Below, piece after piece: positions 1 to 8,882 of a DNA stretch of 64,000 nt (position 1 is the stretch's first letter; the number at the start of each line of letters is the position of its first letter). Below the pieces are notes generated by a model. It saw only the letters and a program-made list of their open reading frames with translations, made no database searches and was not told the DNA's origin. The DNA comes from Pseudomonas sp. LFM046. Its GTDB lineage: Bacteria > Pseudomonadota > Gammaproteobacteria > Pseudomonadales > Pseudomonadaceae. Position numbers and translations under genes: made by a program. The DNA is taken from assembly GCF_000949385.2 (NCBI RefSeq), contig NZ_JYKO02000001.1, forward strand, positions 2,132,620-2,196,619, given 5' to 3'.

Positions 1-195
1 TATATCGCCCGTGCCGTGAGGCTTGGCTGGAGGTGTGTCTGAAGGGGATGGGCGTTGCCGGTCAGGGCTTCGGGGCCGTGGCAGTCCTGTTGAGTTGCTG
101 GGGCAGCAGCAAGATGCGCAAGCCTTGTTTGCAGGCAGTTCTTGTCAACCAGGGAAGTTCCCGATGACAGAACCGCCTGCAAGCGGCTCGTACTA

Positions 196-1437
196 TCAGC
201 TCGCCTGCTTGGCGCCGCCGCCGATCTGCCAGACGTAGGGTGGTTCGCTGCGGTTGATCTCCCAGTCGCCGATGATTCGCTCCTTGTAGATCAGCGGATT
301 GTGTGAGGCGGCGGTGCGGGCGTTGCGCCAGTGGCGGTCGAGCAGCTTGCCGGTGCTAGTGGCCGAGGCGCTGAGCGCATTGAACAGGTCGCTGGTCAGG
401 CGCAGCACCAGTTCGGCGATTACCACTTGGCCCTGGGCCGACTCCAGTTCGGCAGCGACGTTGGCCTGGCGCTCGTCCTCGGCATTTCCGCCAAAGCGTG
501 TCTCGTAGGCCCACTGCGCGGCTGTTGCCGCGCGCACGGCGGTGGCCTCGGCGGCGTAGGCCTGGGCGGAGGCCTTGCCGACCACCTGCTGCACCTGTGG
601 GTCGCGGTCAACCGAGCTGGCGTTGCCATGGCTGAACACCCGAGTGCGCAGGCGCACCTGCTCGGCCACGTCGCGCACTGCGGCGCGGCCGGTGCCGGCC
701 AGTAAGGCCAGCAGCACCAACTGGTAGAACGCGGTCTGGTACTTGAAGCGGCTGGCGAAGGGGATGATGTTCTCTGCGGCCACTTCGGCATCGATGAAGC
801 GCGAGGTGCCGCTGCCGGTGGTGCGCTGGCCGAAGCCGTCCCAGTCGTCGCTCTGCTGCACGCCCGGCTGGTCGGTGCGCAGCGCGGCGATCACGTCTTC
901 GCCGGTGTCGTCGAGCTGGGCGTAGAGGTCGATCCAGTCGGCGAAGATGCTGCCGGTGCTGTAGTACTTGGTGCCGTTGACCAGCCAGCGGTCGCCCTGG
1001 CGCGAAACACGGGTGATGACCTCGCCGATCTTCACGTTGCCGACCTCGGTCCAGGCGTTGCCGACCAACTCGCCGGCGACGAAACGCTTGAACCAGGTTT
1101 CCTGATTGGCCTCGGCGTGGGCGTTGAGGCGGTCCTCGACGAAGGCGAAGTGGCCACGCAGGGCCTGCGGAATGTTGGAGTCGGCCTCGGCCAGCTCGAT
1201 CAGCAGTTGGATCAGCTGCGGCAGCGAGGCGCCCGCGCCGCCGTGCTCGCGCGGCACGCGCACGGCACCGAAACCGGCCTCCTTGAGCCAACGGATGGGT
1301 TCGTGGGGCAGGCTGCGGGTGCGCTCGCGCTCCAGCGCACCCTCGGCGATGCGGGCGAAGATCGGACGAAACCGGGCGGCTAGCGACTCGTAGTCGGCGC
1401 CGGTGGAAAGCTGGGGCAGGTGCTGCTGGGCGGTCAT
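196..1437 (-). CDS. SfnB/DszC-like acyl-CoA-dehydrogenase-fold flavin monooxygenase
   Basis: A 413-residue protein with the acyl-CoA dehydrogenase fold in the DszC/SfnB branch, whose members use reduced flavin from a partner reductase to oxygenate sulfur compounds and do not dehydrogenate acyl-CoA. Family signs are the N-terminal helical part with VPREHGGAGAS (about residue 60), the mid-domain KYYSTGSIFADW and TTGSGTSRF, and the C-terminal DRHWRNAR typical of DszC-like proteins. The ATG is preceded by AAGGAGA at 7-nt spacing. It is transcribed alone, divergently from sfnFG, behind its own -24/-12 promoter. It is one of three such paralogues in the first 20 kb. The substrate is not readable from sequence; a sulfone, sulfonate or other organosulfur compound is inferred from the neighbours. 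Confidence 0.85.
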   Translation of the reverse strand: MTAQQHLPQLSTGADYESLAARFRPIFARIAEGALERERTRSLPHEPIRWLKEAGFGAVRVPREHGGAGASLPQLIQLLIELAEADSNIPQALRGHFAFVEDRLNAHAEANQETWFKRFVAGELVGNAWTEVGNVKIGEVITRVSRQGDRWLVNGTKYYSTGSIFADWIDLYAQLDDTGEDVIAALRTDQPGVQQSDDWDGFGQRTTGSGTSRFIDAEVAAENIIPFASRFKYQTAFYQLVLLALLAGTGRAAVRDVAEQVRLRTRVFSHGNASSVDRDPQVQQVVGKASAQAYAAEATAVRAATAAQWAYETRFGGNAEDERQANVAAELESAQGQVVIAELVLRLTSDLFNALSASATSTGKLLDRHWRNARTAASHNPLIYKERIIGDWEINRSEPPYVWQIGGGAKQAS

Positions 1438-1475
1438 CGCGGGTCTCCTTGGTGGGCGGCTGACCCTATGGCCGG

Positions 1476-1491
1476 GGCAATCTTCGTGCCC
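1476..1491 (-). promoter_or_regulatory. Sigma-54 (-24/-12) promoter of the leftmost flavoprotein gene
   Basis: On the minus strand the site reads GGGCACGAAGATTGCC: GG and GC dinucleotides separated by exactly 10 nt, close to the TGGCACG-N4-TTGCW consensus. It lies about 39 bp upstream of the start codon at 1437, the usual distance. No sigma-70 promoter was obvious in this gap. Confidence 0.65.
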
Positions 1492-1586
1492 TTCGATGAA
1501 AGGCCATATATATCAATGGCTTGCGTTCATATGGGGATGCCTGGCCGCCGTGGCCACTGTGGCTGGTGGGGCAGGTTGCTGGGCGG

Positions 1587-1660
1587 CTGTTGCCCTGCAG
1601 ACAGCTGTGCGGACGATTTCTCCCGGTGGCTGGTGCGCAAAGCTGTTGGCTCAGCAACAG
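1587..1660. promoter_or_regulatory. CTGTTG/CAACAG cluster, candidate SfnR upstream activating sites
   Basis: The 368-bp divergent gap (1438-1805) contains CTGTTG at 1587-1592 and an inverted pair CTGTTG-N6-CAACAG at 1643-1660. The cluster lies about 85-185 bp upstream of both -24/-12 promoters, where an enhancer-binding protein would bind. The same hexamer recurs upstream of the promoters at 9753 and 20042. The rest of the gap shows no gene. Confidence 0.45.
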
Positions 1661-1745
1661 TGGTTCAGCAGGTTGTTAGCCACCGAGCATCAGATCCGCT
1701 CTGGTGATTTCTCCTATCGCGATGATTTGAAAGGAATTTTTCCGT

Positions 1746-1761
1746 TGGCACGGTTGCTGCT
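1746..1761 (+). promoter_or_regulatory. Sigma-54 (-24/-12) promoter of the sfnFG-liv operon
   Basis: TGGCACGGTTGCTGCT has the perfect TGGCACG -24 box and a GC exactly 10 nt after the GG. Transcription would begin near 1773, so a start codon at 1779 would have almost no leader; this supports the start at 1806 for the first gene. Confidence 0.75.
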
Positions 1762-1805
1762 CTGACCTCTGCAAAGCAATGCAGCGCCATGGGCGAGAGG
1801 TCGGG

Positions 1806-2360
1806 ATGAGTCAAGCAATCAAGGTGGTCGTGGTGTCGGGCAGCCTGCGCGATCCGTCGCGTACCCATGCCCTGTTGCAGGCGCTGGTAGAGCGCCTGCA
1901 GGTGCGCCTGGCGATCGACCTGCACTGGGTGCGCATCGCCCAGCTGGGCAGCGTGCTGGCCGGCTCGCTGGAGCGCGACAGTGCCTCCTCGGAGTTGCTG
2001 CCGCACCTGCGTGCCGTGGAGAACGCTGACCTGATCATCGCCGGCAGCCCCGTCTATCGCGCGTCCTACACCGGCCTGTTCAAGCACTTCTTCGACCTGG
2101 TGGATTACCAGGCCCTCAAAGGCGTGCCGGTGCTATTGGCCGCCACCGGCGGCGGCGAGCGTCACGCGCTGGTGATCGATCACCAACTGCGCCCGTTGTT
2201 CGCGTTCTTTCAGGCGCACACCCTGCCGTACGGGCTGTACGCCACCCCCGAAGCTTTCACCGATTACCGCCTCGACGATGCGGCTCAGTTCGAGCGCATC
2301 GAGCGAACGCTCGACCCGGTCGAAGCCTTCTTTCGCAGCCCGGCCGTTCGCGCGGCCTGA
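1806..2360 (+). CDS. sfnF: NAD(P)H-dependent FMN reductase (SfnF/MsuE family)
   Basis: A 184-residue flavodoxin-like FMN reductase that would supply FMNH2 to the monooxygenase encoded next (SfnG). The N-terminal phosphate-binding loop is GSLRDPSRT (about residues 11-19). Typical MsuE-family stretches are [20 protein letters not shown] and [19 protein letters not shown]. The start at 1806 (MSQAIKV) is preferred over an in-frame ATG at 1779 because of the promoter position and a GAGAGG ribosome-binding site. First gene of an eight-gene plus-strand operon. The symbol is given by position before sfnG; a paralogue lies at 19434-20003. Confidence 0.85.
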   Translation: MSQAIKVVVVSGSLRDPSRTHALLQALVERLQVRLAIDLHWVRIAQLGSVLAGSLERDSASSELLPHLRAVENADLIIAGSPVYRASYTGLFKHFFDLVDYQALKGVPVLLAATGGGERHALVIDHQLRPLFAFFQAHTLPYGLYATPEAFTDYRLDDAAQFERIERTLDPVEAFFRSPAVRAA

Positions 2361-2387
2361 ATTCCAAGCACCACAGGAGCCATAGAG

Positions 2388-3482
2388 ATGAGCCAACAAC
2401 CAATCAAATTCGCCTACTGGGTGCCCAACGTCAGCGGCGGTCTGGTGGTCAGCAATATTGAGCAGCGCACCAGCTGGGACATCGACTACAACCGCAAGCT
2501 GGCGCAGATCGCCGAACGCTCCGGCTTCGACTATGCGCTGTCGCAGATCCGCTTTACGGCCGGCTACGGTGCGGAATTCCAACACGAGTCGGTGACCATC
2601 AGTCACGCACTGCTGGCCGCCACCGAGAAGCTTCGAGTGATTGCCGCCATCCTGCCCGGCCCATGGAATCCGGCGCTGGCCGCCAAGCAGTTGGCTACCA
2701 TCGACCAGCTCACCAACGGCCGCATCGCGATCAACGTGGTGTCCGGCTGGTTCAAGGGCGAGTTCCACGCCATTGGCGAGCCCTGGCTGGAGCACGACGA
2801 GCGCTATCGTCGCTCCGAGGAGTTCATCCGCGCACTGAAGGGCATCTGGACCCAGGACAACTTCAGCTTCAACGGCGACTTCTACCGCTTCCGCGACTAC
2901 ACGCTCAAACCCAAACCGCTGCAGCAGCCGCATCCGGAGATCTTCCAGGGTGGCAGCTCCCGTGCCGCGCGCGACATGGCCTCGCGGGTATCGGACTGGT
3001 ACTTCACCAACGGCAACACGGTGGAGGGCATCAAGGCCCAGGTCGACGACATCCGCGCCAAGGCCGCGGCCAATGGCCACTCGGTGAAGATCGGGGTGAA
3101 CGCTTTCATCATCGCCCGTGACAGCGAGGAGCAAGCCCGCGCCGTGCTGCAGGAGATCATCGACAAGGCCAACCCGGAGGCGGTCAACGCCTTTGGTGCC
3201 GAGGTGAAGAACGCCGGCGCGGCCAGCCCCGAGCGCGAGGGCAACTGGGCCAAGTCCAGCTTCGAGGACCTGGTGCAGTACAACGACGGCTTCAAGACGA
3301 ACCTGATCGGCACGCCACGGCAGATCGCCGAGCGCATCGTCGCGCTCAAGGCGGTGGGCGTGGACCTGATCCTCTCCGGCTTCCTGCACTTCCAGGAGGA
3401 GGTCGAGTACTTCGGCCAGCACGTGCTGCCGCTGGTGCGTGAGCTGGAGGCCGAGAAGCACGCCGAGAAGGCGGTGGCCTGA
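2388..3482 (+). CDS. sfnG: Dimethyl sulfone monooxygenase SfnG (FMNH2-dependent)
   Basis: A 364-residue bacterial-luciferase-like TIM barrel. It closely matches the known SfnG family along its whole length: FAYWVPNVSGGLVVSNIEQR at the N-terminus, RFTAGYGAEFQHESV, TNGRIAINVVSGWFKGEFH, FQGGSSRAARDMASRVSDWY, and the C-terminal GVDLILSGFLHFQEEVEYFG. SfnG converts dimethyl sulfone to methanesulfinate with FMNH2 and O2, part of the route from dimethyl sulfide to sulfite. FMNH2 would come from the reductase 27 bp upstream. Cytoplasmic. Confidence 0.93.
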   Translation: MSQQPIKFAYWVPNVSGGLVVSNIEQRTSWDIDYNRKLAQIAERSGFDYALSQIRFTAGYGAEFQHESVTISHALLAATEKLRVIAAILPGPWNPALAAKQLATIDQLTNGRIAINVVSGWFKGEFHAIGEPWLEHDERYRRSEEFIRALKGIWTQDNFSFNGDFYRFRDYTLKPKPLQQPHPEIFQGGSSRAARDMASRVSDWYFTNGNTVEGIKAQVDDIRAKAAANGHSVKIGVNAFIIARDSEEQARAVLQEIIDKANPEAVNAFGAEVKNAGAASPEREGNWAKSSFEDLVQYNDGFKTNLIGTPRQIAERIVALKAVGVDLILSGFLHFQEEVEYFGQHVLPLVRELEAEKHAEKAVA

Positions 3483-3492
3483 GACGACGGCG

Positions 3493-4623
3493 ATGAGCGA
3501 CGCGACCCCAACCACGCTACCGGCCTGGCTGGCCCACCAGGCCCGCCAGCGCCCGACCGGTATCGCCTTGCGCCATAAACGCCTGGGCGTCTGGCAGGTG
3601 CGCAACTGGGCCCAGGTGCAGGCCGAGGTGCTGGCCCTGGCCGGCGCCCTGCGCGCCGCAGGTTTCGGCCCCGGCGCGCAACTGGCAATCCTCAGTCGGC
3701 CGCGCCCGGAGGCGCTGTTCGCTGCCCTGGCGGCACAGTGGCTGGGTGGTACGGCGGCGCCGTTCGATCCGCTGGAGGAGGCGGCCGGGCAGGCCACCGC
3801 ACTGCGCCAGGCGGGTGCGGATTTCGTCTTCGCCGAGGGGCTGGAGGAAATCCTGCGCGTGCGCCAGAGCGATCTGGCGCCGACCTGGCTGGCCTATGCC
3901 GACGGCCGTGGCCTGGTCGATCCGCAGGTGCGCGCCGGAGCCCTGGATTATGGCCGGCTGCTGGCCGCCGAGGCCGAGTACGGCGCGCCACCGGTACGTG
4001 CCGAGGACATCGCCTTCGCGTTCTACCGCCAGCGTGTTGCGGGCGTGGAGCAGCAGAGCTTCAGCCATGCCGAGCTGCTGCAGGAGGGCGAGCGGCTGGT
4101 GCGGGGTGAACGCCTCTCGGAGCGCGAAGACGCCTTGGCTGCACGTGCCTTCGCCGCCAGCGGCCAGGCCCGTTACCTGCTCGCGCCCTGGCTGCTGGCC
4201 GGCTTCCGTCTGAATTTCCCCGAACGCCTGGAGACCCGCGACCAGGACCGTCGCGAGCTGGGCCCGAGCCTGGTTCTCGGCACTCGCGAGACCTACGGCC
4301 GCCTGCATGAACTGGTGCGCCAGCGCCTGCCGTTGCCCGGCAGCCTGCGTCGGCGCCTGGTGGACTGGGCGCTGGAGCCGGACGGCGGAGCCCTGCGCAG
4401 TCTGCTCGGCCAGCCATTGGTGCGCCGGCCCTTGCGCGACGTGCTGGGCTTTTCCCGCACCCGCGTGGCGCTGCTGGTGGGCGCACCGCTGGACGAAGAG
4501 ACGCGGCGCTTCTTCACCGGGCTCGGGATTGAAGTGCGCAATTGGCCGGCGGCGGAGCGCTGGCACCCGGTGCGCGGGCGGGACGTCACCGGCTGGCCAT
4601 CAGGTCAGCCACAACTGGCATGA
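3493..4623 (+). CDS. Degenerate, shortened AMP-binding (long-chain acyl-CoA ligase-like) protein
   Basis: A 376-residue protein. Its N-terminal half matches the start of long-chain acyl-CoA ligases (AWLAHQARQRPTGIALRHK, then LAGALRAAGFGPGAQLAILS). The C-terminal part, VLGFSRTRVALLVGAPLDEE followed by RRFFTGLGI, matches the region that follows the ATP loop in FadD15-type enzymes. Where the Ser/Thr/Gly-rich P-loop should be there is DIAFAFYRQRVAGVEQQSFS, with no nucleotide-binding motif. The protein stops before the adenylate-binding and C-terminal lid domains, giving 376 residues against the usual 550-650. Such ligases are often found beside LivFGHM-type transporters. Starts 10 bp after sfnG and ends 10 bp before the next gene, so it is kept in the operon; it is probably not a working ligase. 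Confidence 0.7.
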   Translation: MSDATPTTLPAWLAHQARQRPTGIALRHKRLGVWQVRNWAQVQAEVLALAGALRAAGFGPGAQLAILSRPRPEALFAALAAQWLGGTAAPFDPLEEAAGQATALRQAGADFVFAEGLEEILRVRQSDLAPTWLAYADGRGLVDPQVRAGALDYGRLLAAEAEYGAPPVRAEDIAFAFYRQRVAGVEQQSFSHAELLQEGERLVRGERLSEREDALAARAFAASGQARYLLAPWLLAGFRLNFPERLETRDQDRRELGPSLVLGTRETYGRLHELVRQRLPLPGSLRRRLVDWALEPDGGALRSLLGQPLVRRPLRDVLGFSRTRVALLVGAPLDEETRRFFTGLGIEVRNWPAAERWHPVRGRDVTGWPSGQPQLA

Positions 4624-4633
4624 GGAGCACGGC

Positions 4634-5407
4634 GTGAGCGGCACGACACTGTTGGAACTGCAGAACATCTCGCTGGCCTTCAAGGGCGTCAGGGCGATCA
4701 GCGACATCAGCTTCGCCGTGGCCGAGGGTGAGATCTGCGCGCTGATCGGCCCCAACGGCGCTGGCAAGAGTTCCCTGCTCAACGTGATCAATGGCGTCTA
4801 CCAGCCGCAGAACGGAGTGATCCGCTTCGCCGGCCAGGCGCGCCGGGCCATGCGCCCGCACGACGCGGCCCGTCGCGGCATCGCCCGAACCTTCCAGAAC
4901 ATCGCGCTGTTCAAGGGCATGAGTGTGCTCGACAACCTGCTCACCGGGCGCAACCTCAAGCGCCGCGCCAACTGGCTGGAACAGGCGCTGCGCGTTGGTC
5001 GCGCGCCAGGCGAGGACGACCGCCAGCGCGAGGCGGCCGAGCGGGTGCTGGCCTTCCTGCGCATCCAGCCCTGGCGCGACGCCACAGTCGGCAAGTTGCC
5101 CTACGGCCTGCAGAAGCGCGTCGAGCTGGGCCGCGCCTTGGCCGCCGAGCCGCGCCTGTTGCTGCTGGACGAGCCCATGGCCGGGATGAATACCGAGGAG
5201 AAGGCGGAGATGAGCCGCTTCATCCTCGACATCAACCGCGAGTTCGGCACCACCGTGGTGTTGATCGAGCACGACATCGGCGTGGTGATGAGCATCTCCG
5301 ACCACGTGGTGGTGCTCGACTATGGCCGCAAGATCGGCGACGGCCCACCCGACGACGTACGCCAGAACCCCGAGGTGATAGCCGCCTACCTCGGCACTCG
5401 CCACTGA
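4634..5407 (+). CDS. ABC transporter ATP-binding protein, LivG type
   Basis: A 257-residue ATPase of the branched-chain amino acid (HAAT) importer family. Walker A is GPNGAGKSS (about residue 40), the signature is LPYGLQKRVELGRAL (LivG proteins have LSYGxQ-like versions), Walker B is LLLLDEPMAGMN, and the switch histidine lies in IEHDIG. The GTG at 4634 is chosen because GGAG sits 7 nt upstream; the frame stays open far upstream only because it overlaps the previous gene. It pairs with the LivF-type ATPase at 8883. Here the importer is part of an sfn operon, so its substrate is more likely a sulfur-containing organic compound than an amino acid (inference). Confidence 0.88.
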   Translation: MSGTTLLELQNISLAFKGVRAISDISFAVAEGEICALIGPNGAGKSSLLNVINGVYQPQNGVIRFAGQARRAMRPHDAARRGIARTFQNIALFKGMSVLDNLLTGRNLKRRANWLEQALRVGRAPGEDDRQREAAERVLAFLRIQPWRDATVGKLPYGLQKRVELGRALAAEPRLLLLDEPMAGMNTEEKAEMSRFILDINREFGTTVVLIEHDIGVVMSISDHVVVLDYGRKIGDGPPDDVRQNPEVIAAYLGTRH

Positions 5408-5479
5408 CCCCGCCGCGTCACCGACCGCTTCCATGGAGCGGGTAGGGGAGCGGCATGCCCGGAAACAGGAAAAGCACGC

Positions 5480-6361
5480 ATGGAATTCTTCTTCGAGGTA
5501 CTGATAGGCGGCTTGCTGGCCGGGGTGATGTACTCCCTGGTCGCCATCGGCTTCGTACTGATCTACAAGGCCAGCGGGGTGTTCAACTTCGCCCAGGGCG
5601 CCATGGTGCTGTTCGCCGCGTTGACCTTCGTCAGCCTGCTGGAGCGCGGCGCGCCGTTCTGGCTCGCCTTCGCCATCACCCTCGCGAGCATGGTGGCGCT
5701 TGCCCTGCTGATCGAGCGGGCGGTACTGCGGCCGCTGGTCAATCGCTCACCCATCACCCTGTTCATGGCCACGCTCGGCCTGTCCTACGTCATCGAGGGC
5801 GCCGCCCAGGCGCTGTGGGGCGCCCAGGTGCACGGCCTGGAGCTGGGCATCAGCGATGCGCCGCTGGAGCTGGGCGGCATGCTGCTGTCGCAGTTCGACC
5901 TCTTCGCCGCGGCCACCGCCGCGCTGCTGGTGGCCACCCTGTCGTTGCTGTTCAACCGCACCCGCATCGGCCTGGCGCTGCGCGCCGTGGCCGATGACCC
6001 GCTGGCCGCCCAGGCGGTGGGCATTCGCCTGCAGCGGGTATGGGCGGTGGTGTGGGCGGTGGCCGGGTTCGTCGGCCTGGTGGCCGGGTTGCTATGGGGC
6101 GCCCGCCTGGGGGTGCAGTTCTCGCTGTCGCTGGTGGTACTCAAGGCGCTGCCGGTGCTGATCATCGGCGGCTTCACCTCGATCACCGGCGCCATAGTCG
6201 GCGGCTTGCTGATCGGCGCCTCGGAGAAGCTCGCCGAGGTCTATCTCGGGCCCTACATCGGTGGCGGCATCGAGAACTGGTTCCCCTATGTGCTGGCCCT
6301 GCTGTTCCTGCTGGTGCGCCCGGCGGGGCTGTTCGGCGAACGCGCCATCGAGCGTGTGTAA
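5480..6361 (+). CDS. ABC transporter permease, LivH type
   Basis: A 293-residue inner-membrane protein with about eight hydrophobic segments, of the LivH family. It starts MEFFFEVLIGGLLAGVMYSL; typical stretches are FNFAQGAMVLFAA (about residues 34-46), NRTRIGLALRAVADDPLAA (the cytoplasmic loop that meets the ATPase) and VLIIGGFTSITGAIVGGLLI. It lies 72 bp after the LivG-type gene and 12 bp before the LivM-type gene. It would form half of the translocation pore. Confidence 0.88.
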   Translation: MEFFFEVLIGGLLAGVMYSLVAIGFVLIYKASGVFNFAQGAMVLFAALTFVSLLERGAPFWLAFAITLASMVALALLIERAVLRPLVNRSPITLFMATLGLSYVIEGAAQALWGAQVHGLELGISDAPLELGGMLLSQFDLFAAATAALLVATLSLLFNRTRIGLALRAVADDPLAAQAVGIRLQRVWAVVWAVAGFVGLVAGLLWGARLGVQFSLSLVVLKALPVLIIGGFTSITGAIVGGLLIGASEKLAEVYLGPYIGGGIENWFPYVLALLFLLVRPAGLFGERAIERV

Positions 6362-6373
6362 GGAGACGATGCA

Positions 6374-7441
6374 ATGCTCTACAACGAAGCCGGCCAGTTC
6401 AGCGTGCGCTATGCCGACGACCGCCAATTCTTTCGCCTGCGCCAGGACCGCATCGGCCTCGCCGCGCTGCTGGCATTCGCCTTCATCGGCGTGCCGTTGC
6501 TCGGCAGCGACTACTGGTTCAACGCCATCCTGATTCCCTTCCTGGTGCTGTCCCTGGCCGGGCTCGGGCTGAACTTGCTGACCGGCTACGCCGGCCAGCT
6601 GTCGCTGGGGTCGGCGGCCTTCATGGCGGTCGGCGCCTTCGCCACCTACAACTTCGAGCTGCGTGTGCCGGGCCTGCCGCTGCTGCTCAGCATCCTCCTC
6701 GGCGGGCTGACGGCGGCCCTGGTGGCCATCGTTTTCGGTCTGCCGAGCCTGCGCATCAAGGGCTTCTACCTGCTGGTGTCGACCCTGGCCGCGCAGTTCT
6801 TCGTGCAGTGGGCGCTGACCAGGTTCGGCTGGTTCTCCAACTACAACGCCTCCGGGGTGATCAGCGCACCGCCGCTGCGGGTGGCGGGTCTGGATTTCGG
6901 AACGCCGGCCGGGCGCTACCTGTTCACCCTCGGCCTGGTATTGGCGCTGTTCTGGCTCGGCGGCAACCTGGTGCGCAGCGAGCTGGGACGCAACTGGATG
7001 GCGGTGCGCGACATGGATACCGCCGCCGCGGTGATCGGCATCCCGCTGCTCAAGACCAAGCTGCTGGCCTTTGCCATCAGCGGCTTCTTCCTCGGCGTGG
7101 CCGGTGCCCTGTGGGCCTTCACCTACCTGGGCACGGTGGAGCCGCACGGCTTCGACCTCAGTCGATCCTTCCAGATCCTGTTCATCATCATCATCGGCGG
7201 CCTGGGCAGCATTCTCGGCAACTTCCTCGGCGCCGCCTTCATCGTGCTGTTCCCGCTGCTGCTGTCGAACCTCGCCGCGCTGCTGCCGGCCGGGCTGATC
7301 GACGCCGGCCAGCTGGAGAACCTGCAGAAGATCGTCTTCGGCACGCTGATCATCCTCTTCCTGATCAAGGAGCCGGAGGGCCTCGCGCGCCTCTGGCAGA
7401 GATTCCGCGAGCGCGCACGGCTCTGGCCGCTGCGCTACTGA
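6374..7441 (+). CDS. ABC transporter permease, LivM type
   Basis: A 355-residue integral membrane protein, partner of the LivH-type permease. LivM signs are LTGYAGQLSLGSAAFMAVGA (about residues 72-91), the conserved RIKGFYLLVSTLAAQFF, the ATPase-contact loop NWMAVRDMDTAAAVIGIPL, and IIIIGGLGSILGNFLGAAFI. A 12-bp spacing from livH shows co-transcription. No unusual features. Confidence 0.87.
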   Translation: MLYNEAGQFSVRYADDRQFFRLRQDRIGLAALLAFAFIGVPLLGSDYWFNAILIPFLVLSLAGLGLNLLTGYAGQLSLGSAAFMAVGAFATYNFELRVPGLPLLLSILLGGLTAALVAIVFGLPSLRIKGFYLLVSTLAAQFFVQWALTRFGWFSNYNASGVISAPPLRVAGLDFGTPAGRYLFTLGLVLALFWLGGNLVRSELGRNWMAVRDMDTAAAVIGIPLLKTKLLAFAISGFFLGVAGALWAFTYLGTVEPHGFDLSRSFQILFIIIIGGLGSILGNFLGAAFIVLFPLLLSNLAALLPAGLIDAGQLENLQKIVFGTLIILFLIKEPEGLARLWQRFRERARLWPLRY

Positions 7442-7501
7442 GCGAACCCCATGGGCCAAGGCCCGCACACATGCCAAGCGATTTCGACAAGGACTAGCAC
7501 G

Positions 7502-8827
7502 ATGAACAAACGCACTTTCGCCGGCGGCCTGGCCCTGGCGCTCAGCCTCTCTGCCGCCGCCTTCACCGTCCAGGCGGCCAGCGAGCAGTACTTCCCGTTG
7601 CAGAGTTACCGGGTCGGCCCCTATGCCGCCGGTGGCACCGGCTTCTTCGGTGGATTCATCGACTACCTCAAGTACGTCAACGCCAACGGCGGGGTGAACG
7701 GGGTCAAGCTGACCTGGAGCGAGTGCGAGACCGAGTACGTGGTGGAGAAGGGCGTGGAGTGCTACGAGCGCCTGAAGACGGGCCAGAACGGCGCCCCGGC
7801 GGCCGCCACCAACCCGCTTTCGGTGGGCATTGCCTATGCCACCCTGGAGCGCTCCACCGCCGACAAGCTGCCGCTGATCACCATCAACCACGGGCGCACC
7901 GATTCCACCGACGGCAGTGTGTTCCCCTACGCCTTCCCGCTGCAGCTCAACCCCTATTCCGAGGTCTCGGCCATCGTCAACTGGATTGGCGAGAAGAGCG
8001 GCGGGCTTGACCAGCTCCAGGGCAAGAAGATCGTCACCCTGTACCACGGCTCGCCCTACGGCAAGGAAACCAACGAGGTGCTGCAGACCCTGGCCGACAA
8101 GTACGGCTTCGAGCTGACCCTGCTGGAGGTGCCGCACCCGGGCAACGAGCAGCAGTCGCAGTGGCTGAACATCCGCCGGATCAAGCCGGACTGGGTGATC
8201 CTGCGTGGCTGGGGCGTGATGAACCCGGTGGCGCTGAAGACCGCGCAGAAGGTCGGCTACCCGGCCGACCACATCATCGGCAACATCTGGAGCAACTCGG
8301 AGGAGGATGCCGCCCCGGCGGGTGCCGCCGCCAAGGGCTTCATCGCCATCACCACCCACCCGTCCGGCACTTCCTTCCCGGTACTGCAGGGCATCCAGCA
8401 GCAGGTGGTGGACAAGGGCGAGGGCGACCTGGCCGATCCCAAGCGCTTCGGCACCGTCTACTACAACCTTGGGGTGGTCAACGGCATCCTCAACGTCGAG
8501 GCCGTACGCATCGCCCAGGAGAAGTTTGGCAAGCAGCCGCTGACCGGCGAGCAGGTGCGCTGGGGCTTCGAAAACCTGCGCCTGGACGACGCGCGCCTGC
8601 AGGCGCTGGGCGCCAAGGGGCTGGTGCAGCCGCTGCAGCTGTCCTGTGCCGACCACGAGGGCGGCGGCGCGGTGCGCTTCCAGCAATGGGACGGGCAGAA
8701 GTGGAACCTGATCAGTGACTGGGTGCAGGCCGACCGCGCGCTGCTGCGGCCGATCATCGAGGCGTCCTCGCACAAGTACGCCCAGGAGAAGGGCATCACC
8801 CCGCGCGACTGCAGCCAACAGGGCTGA
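7502..8827 (+). CDS. Periplasmic substrate-binding protein of a HAAT-type importer
   Basis: A 441-residue periplasmic binding protein (type I fold, LivJ-like family). The signal peptide is MNKRTFAGGLALALSLSAAA and ends near VQA-AS. The start at 7502 is taken because the signal peptide begins there; an ATG at 7451 would add 17 unrelated residues in front. It is longer than LivJ (about 370 residues), as in the binding proteins of unusual HAAT transporters for aromatic or organic ligands. Stretches such as INHGRTDSTDGSVFPYAFPL and DWVILRGWGVMNPVALK are typical of this subfamily. Ligand unknown. Confidence 0.85.
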   Translation: MNKRTFAGGLALALSLSAAAFTVQAASEQYFPLQSYRVGPYAAGGTGFFGGFIDYLKYVNANGGVNGVKLTWSECETEYVVEKGVECYERLKTGQNGAPAAATNPLSVGIAYATLERSTADKLPLITINHGRTDSTDGSVFPYAFPLQLNPYSEVSAIVNWIGEKSGGLDQLQGKKIVTLYHGSPYGKETNEVLQTLADKYGFELTLLEVPHPGNEQQSQWLNIRRIKPDWVILRGWGVMNPVALKTAQKVGYPADHIIGNIWSNSEEDAAPAGAAAKGFIAITTHPSGTSFPVLQGIQQQVVDKGEGDLADPKRFGTVYYNLGVVNGILNVEAVRIAQEKFGKQPLTGEQVRWGFENLRLDDARLQALGAKGLVQPLQLSCADHEGGGAVRFQQWDGQKWNLISDWVQADRALLRPIIEASSHKYAQEKGITPRDCSQQG

Positions 8828-8882
8828 CGCTCGCCGTTCCGGCCGGGGTGTCCGCCCCGGTCTTCCGCCAAGGGAGTCCGAC

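Noticed and set aside
1-195. A gene end entering from the left edge
   Set aside because: Short open frames end at 42 or near 165, but nothing recognisable could be read, so no feature is called.
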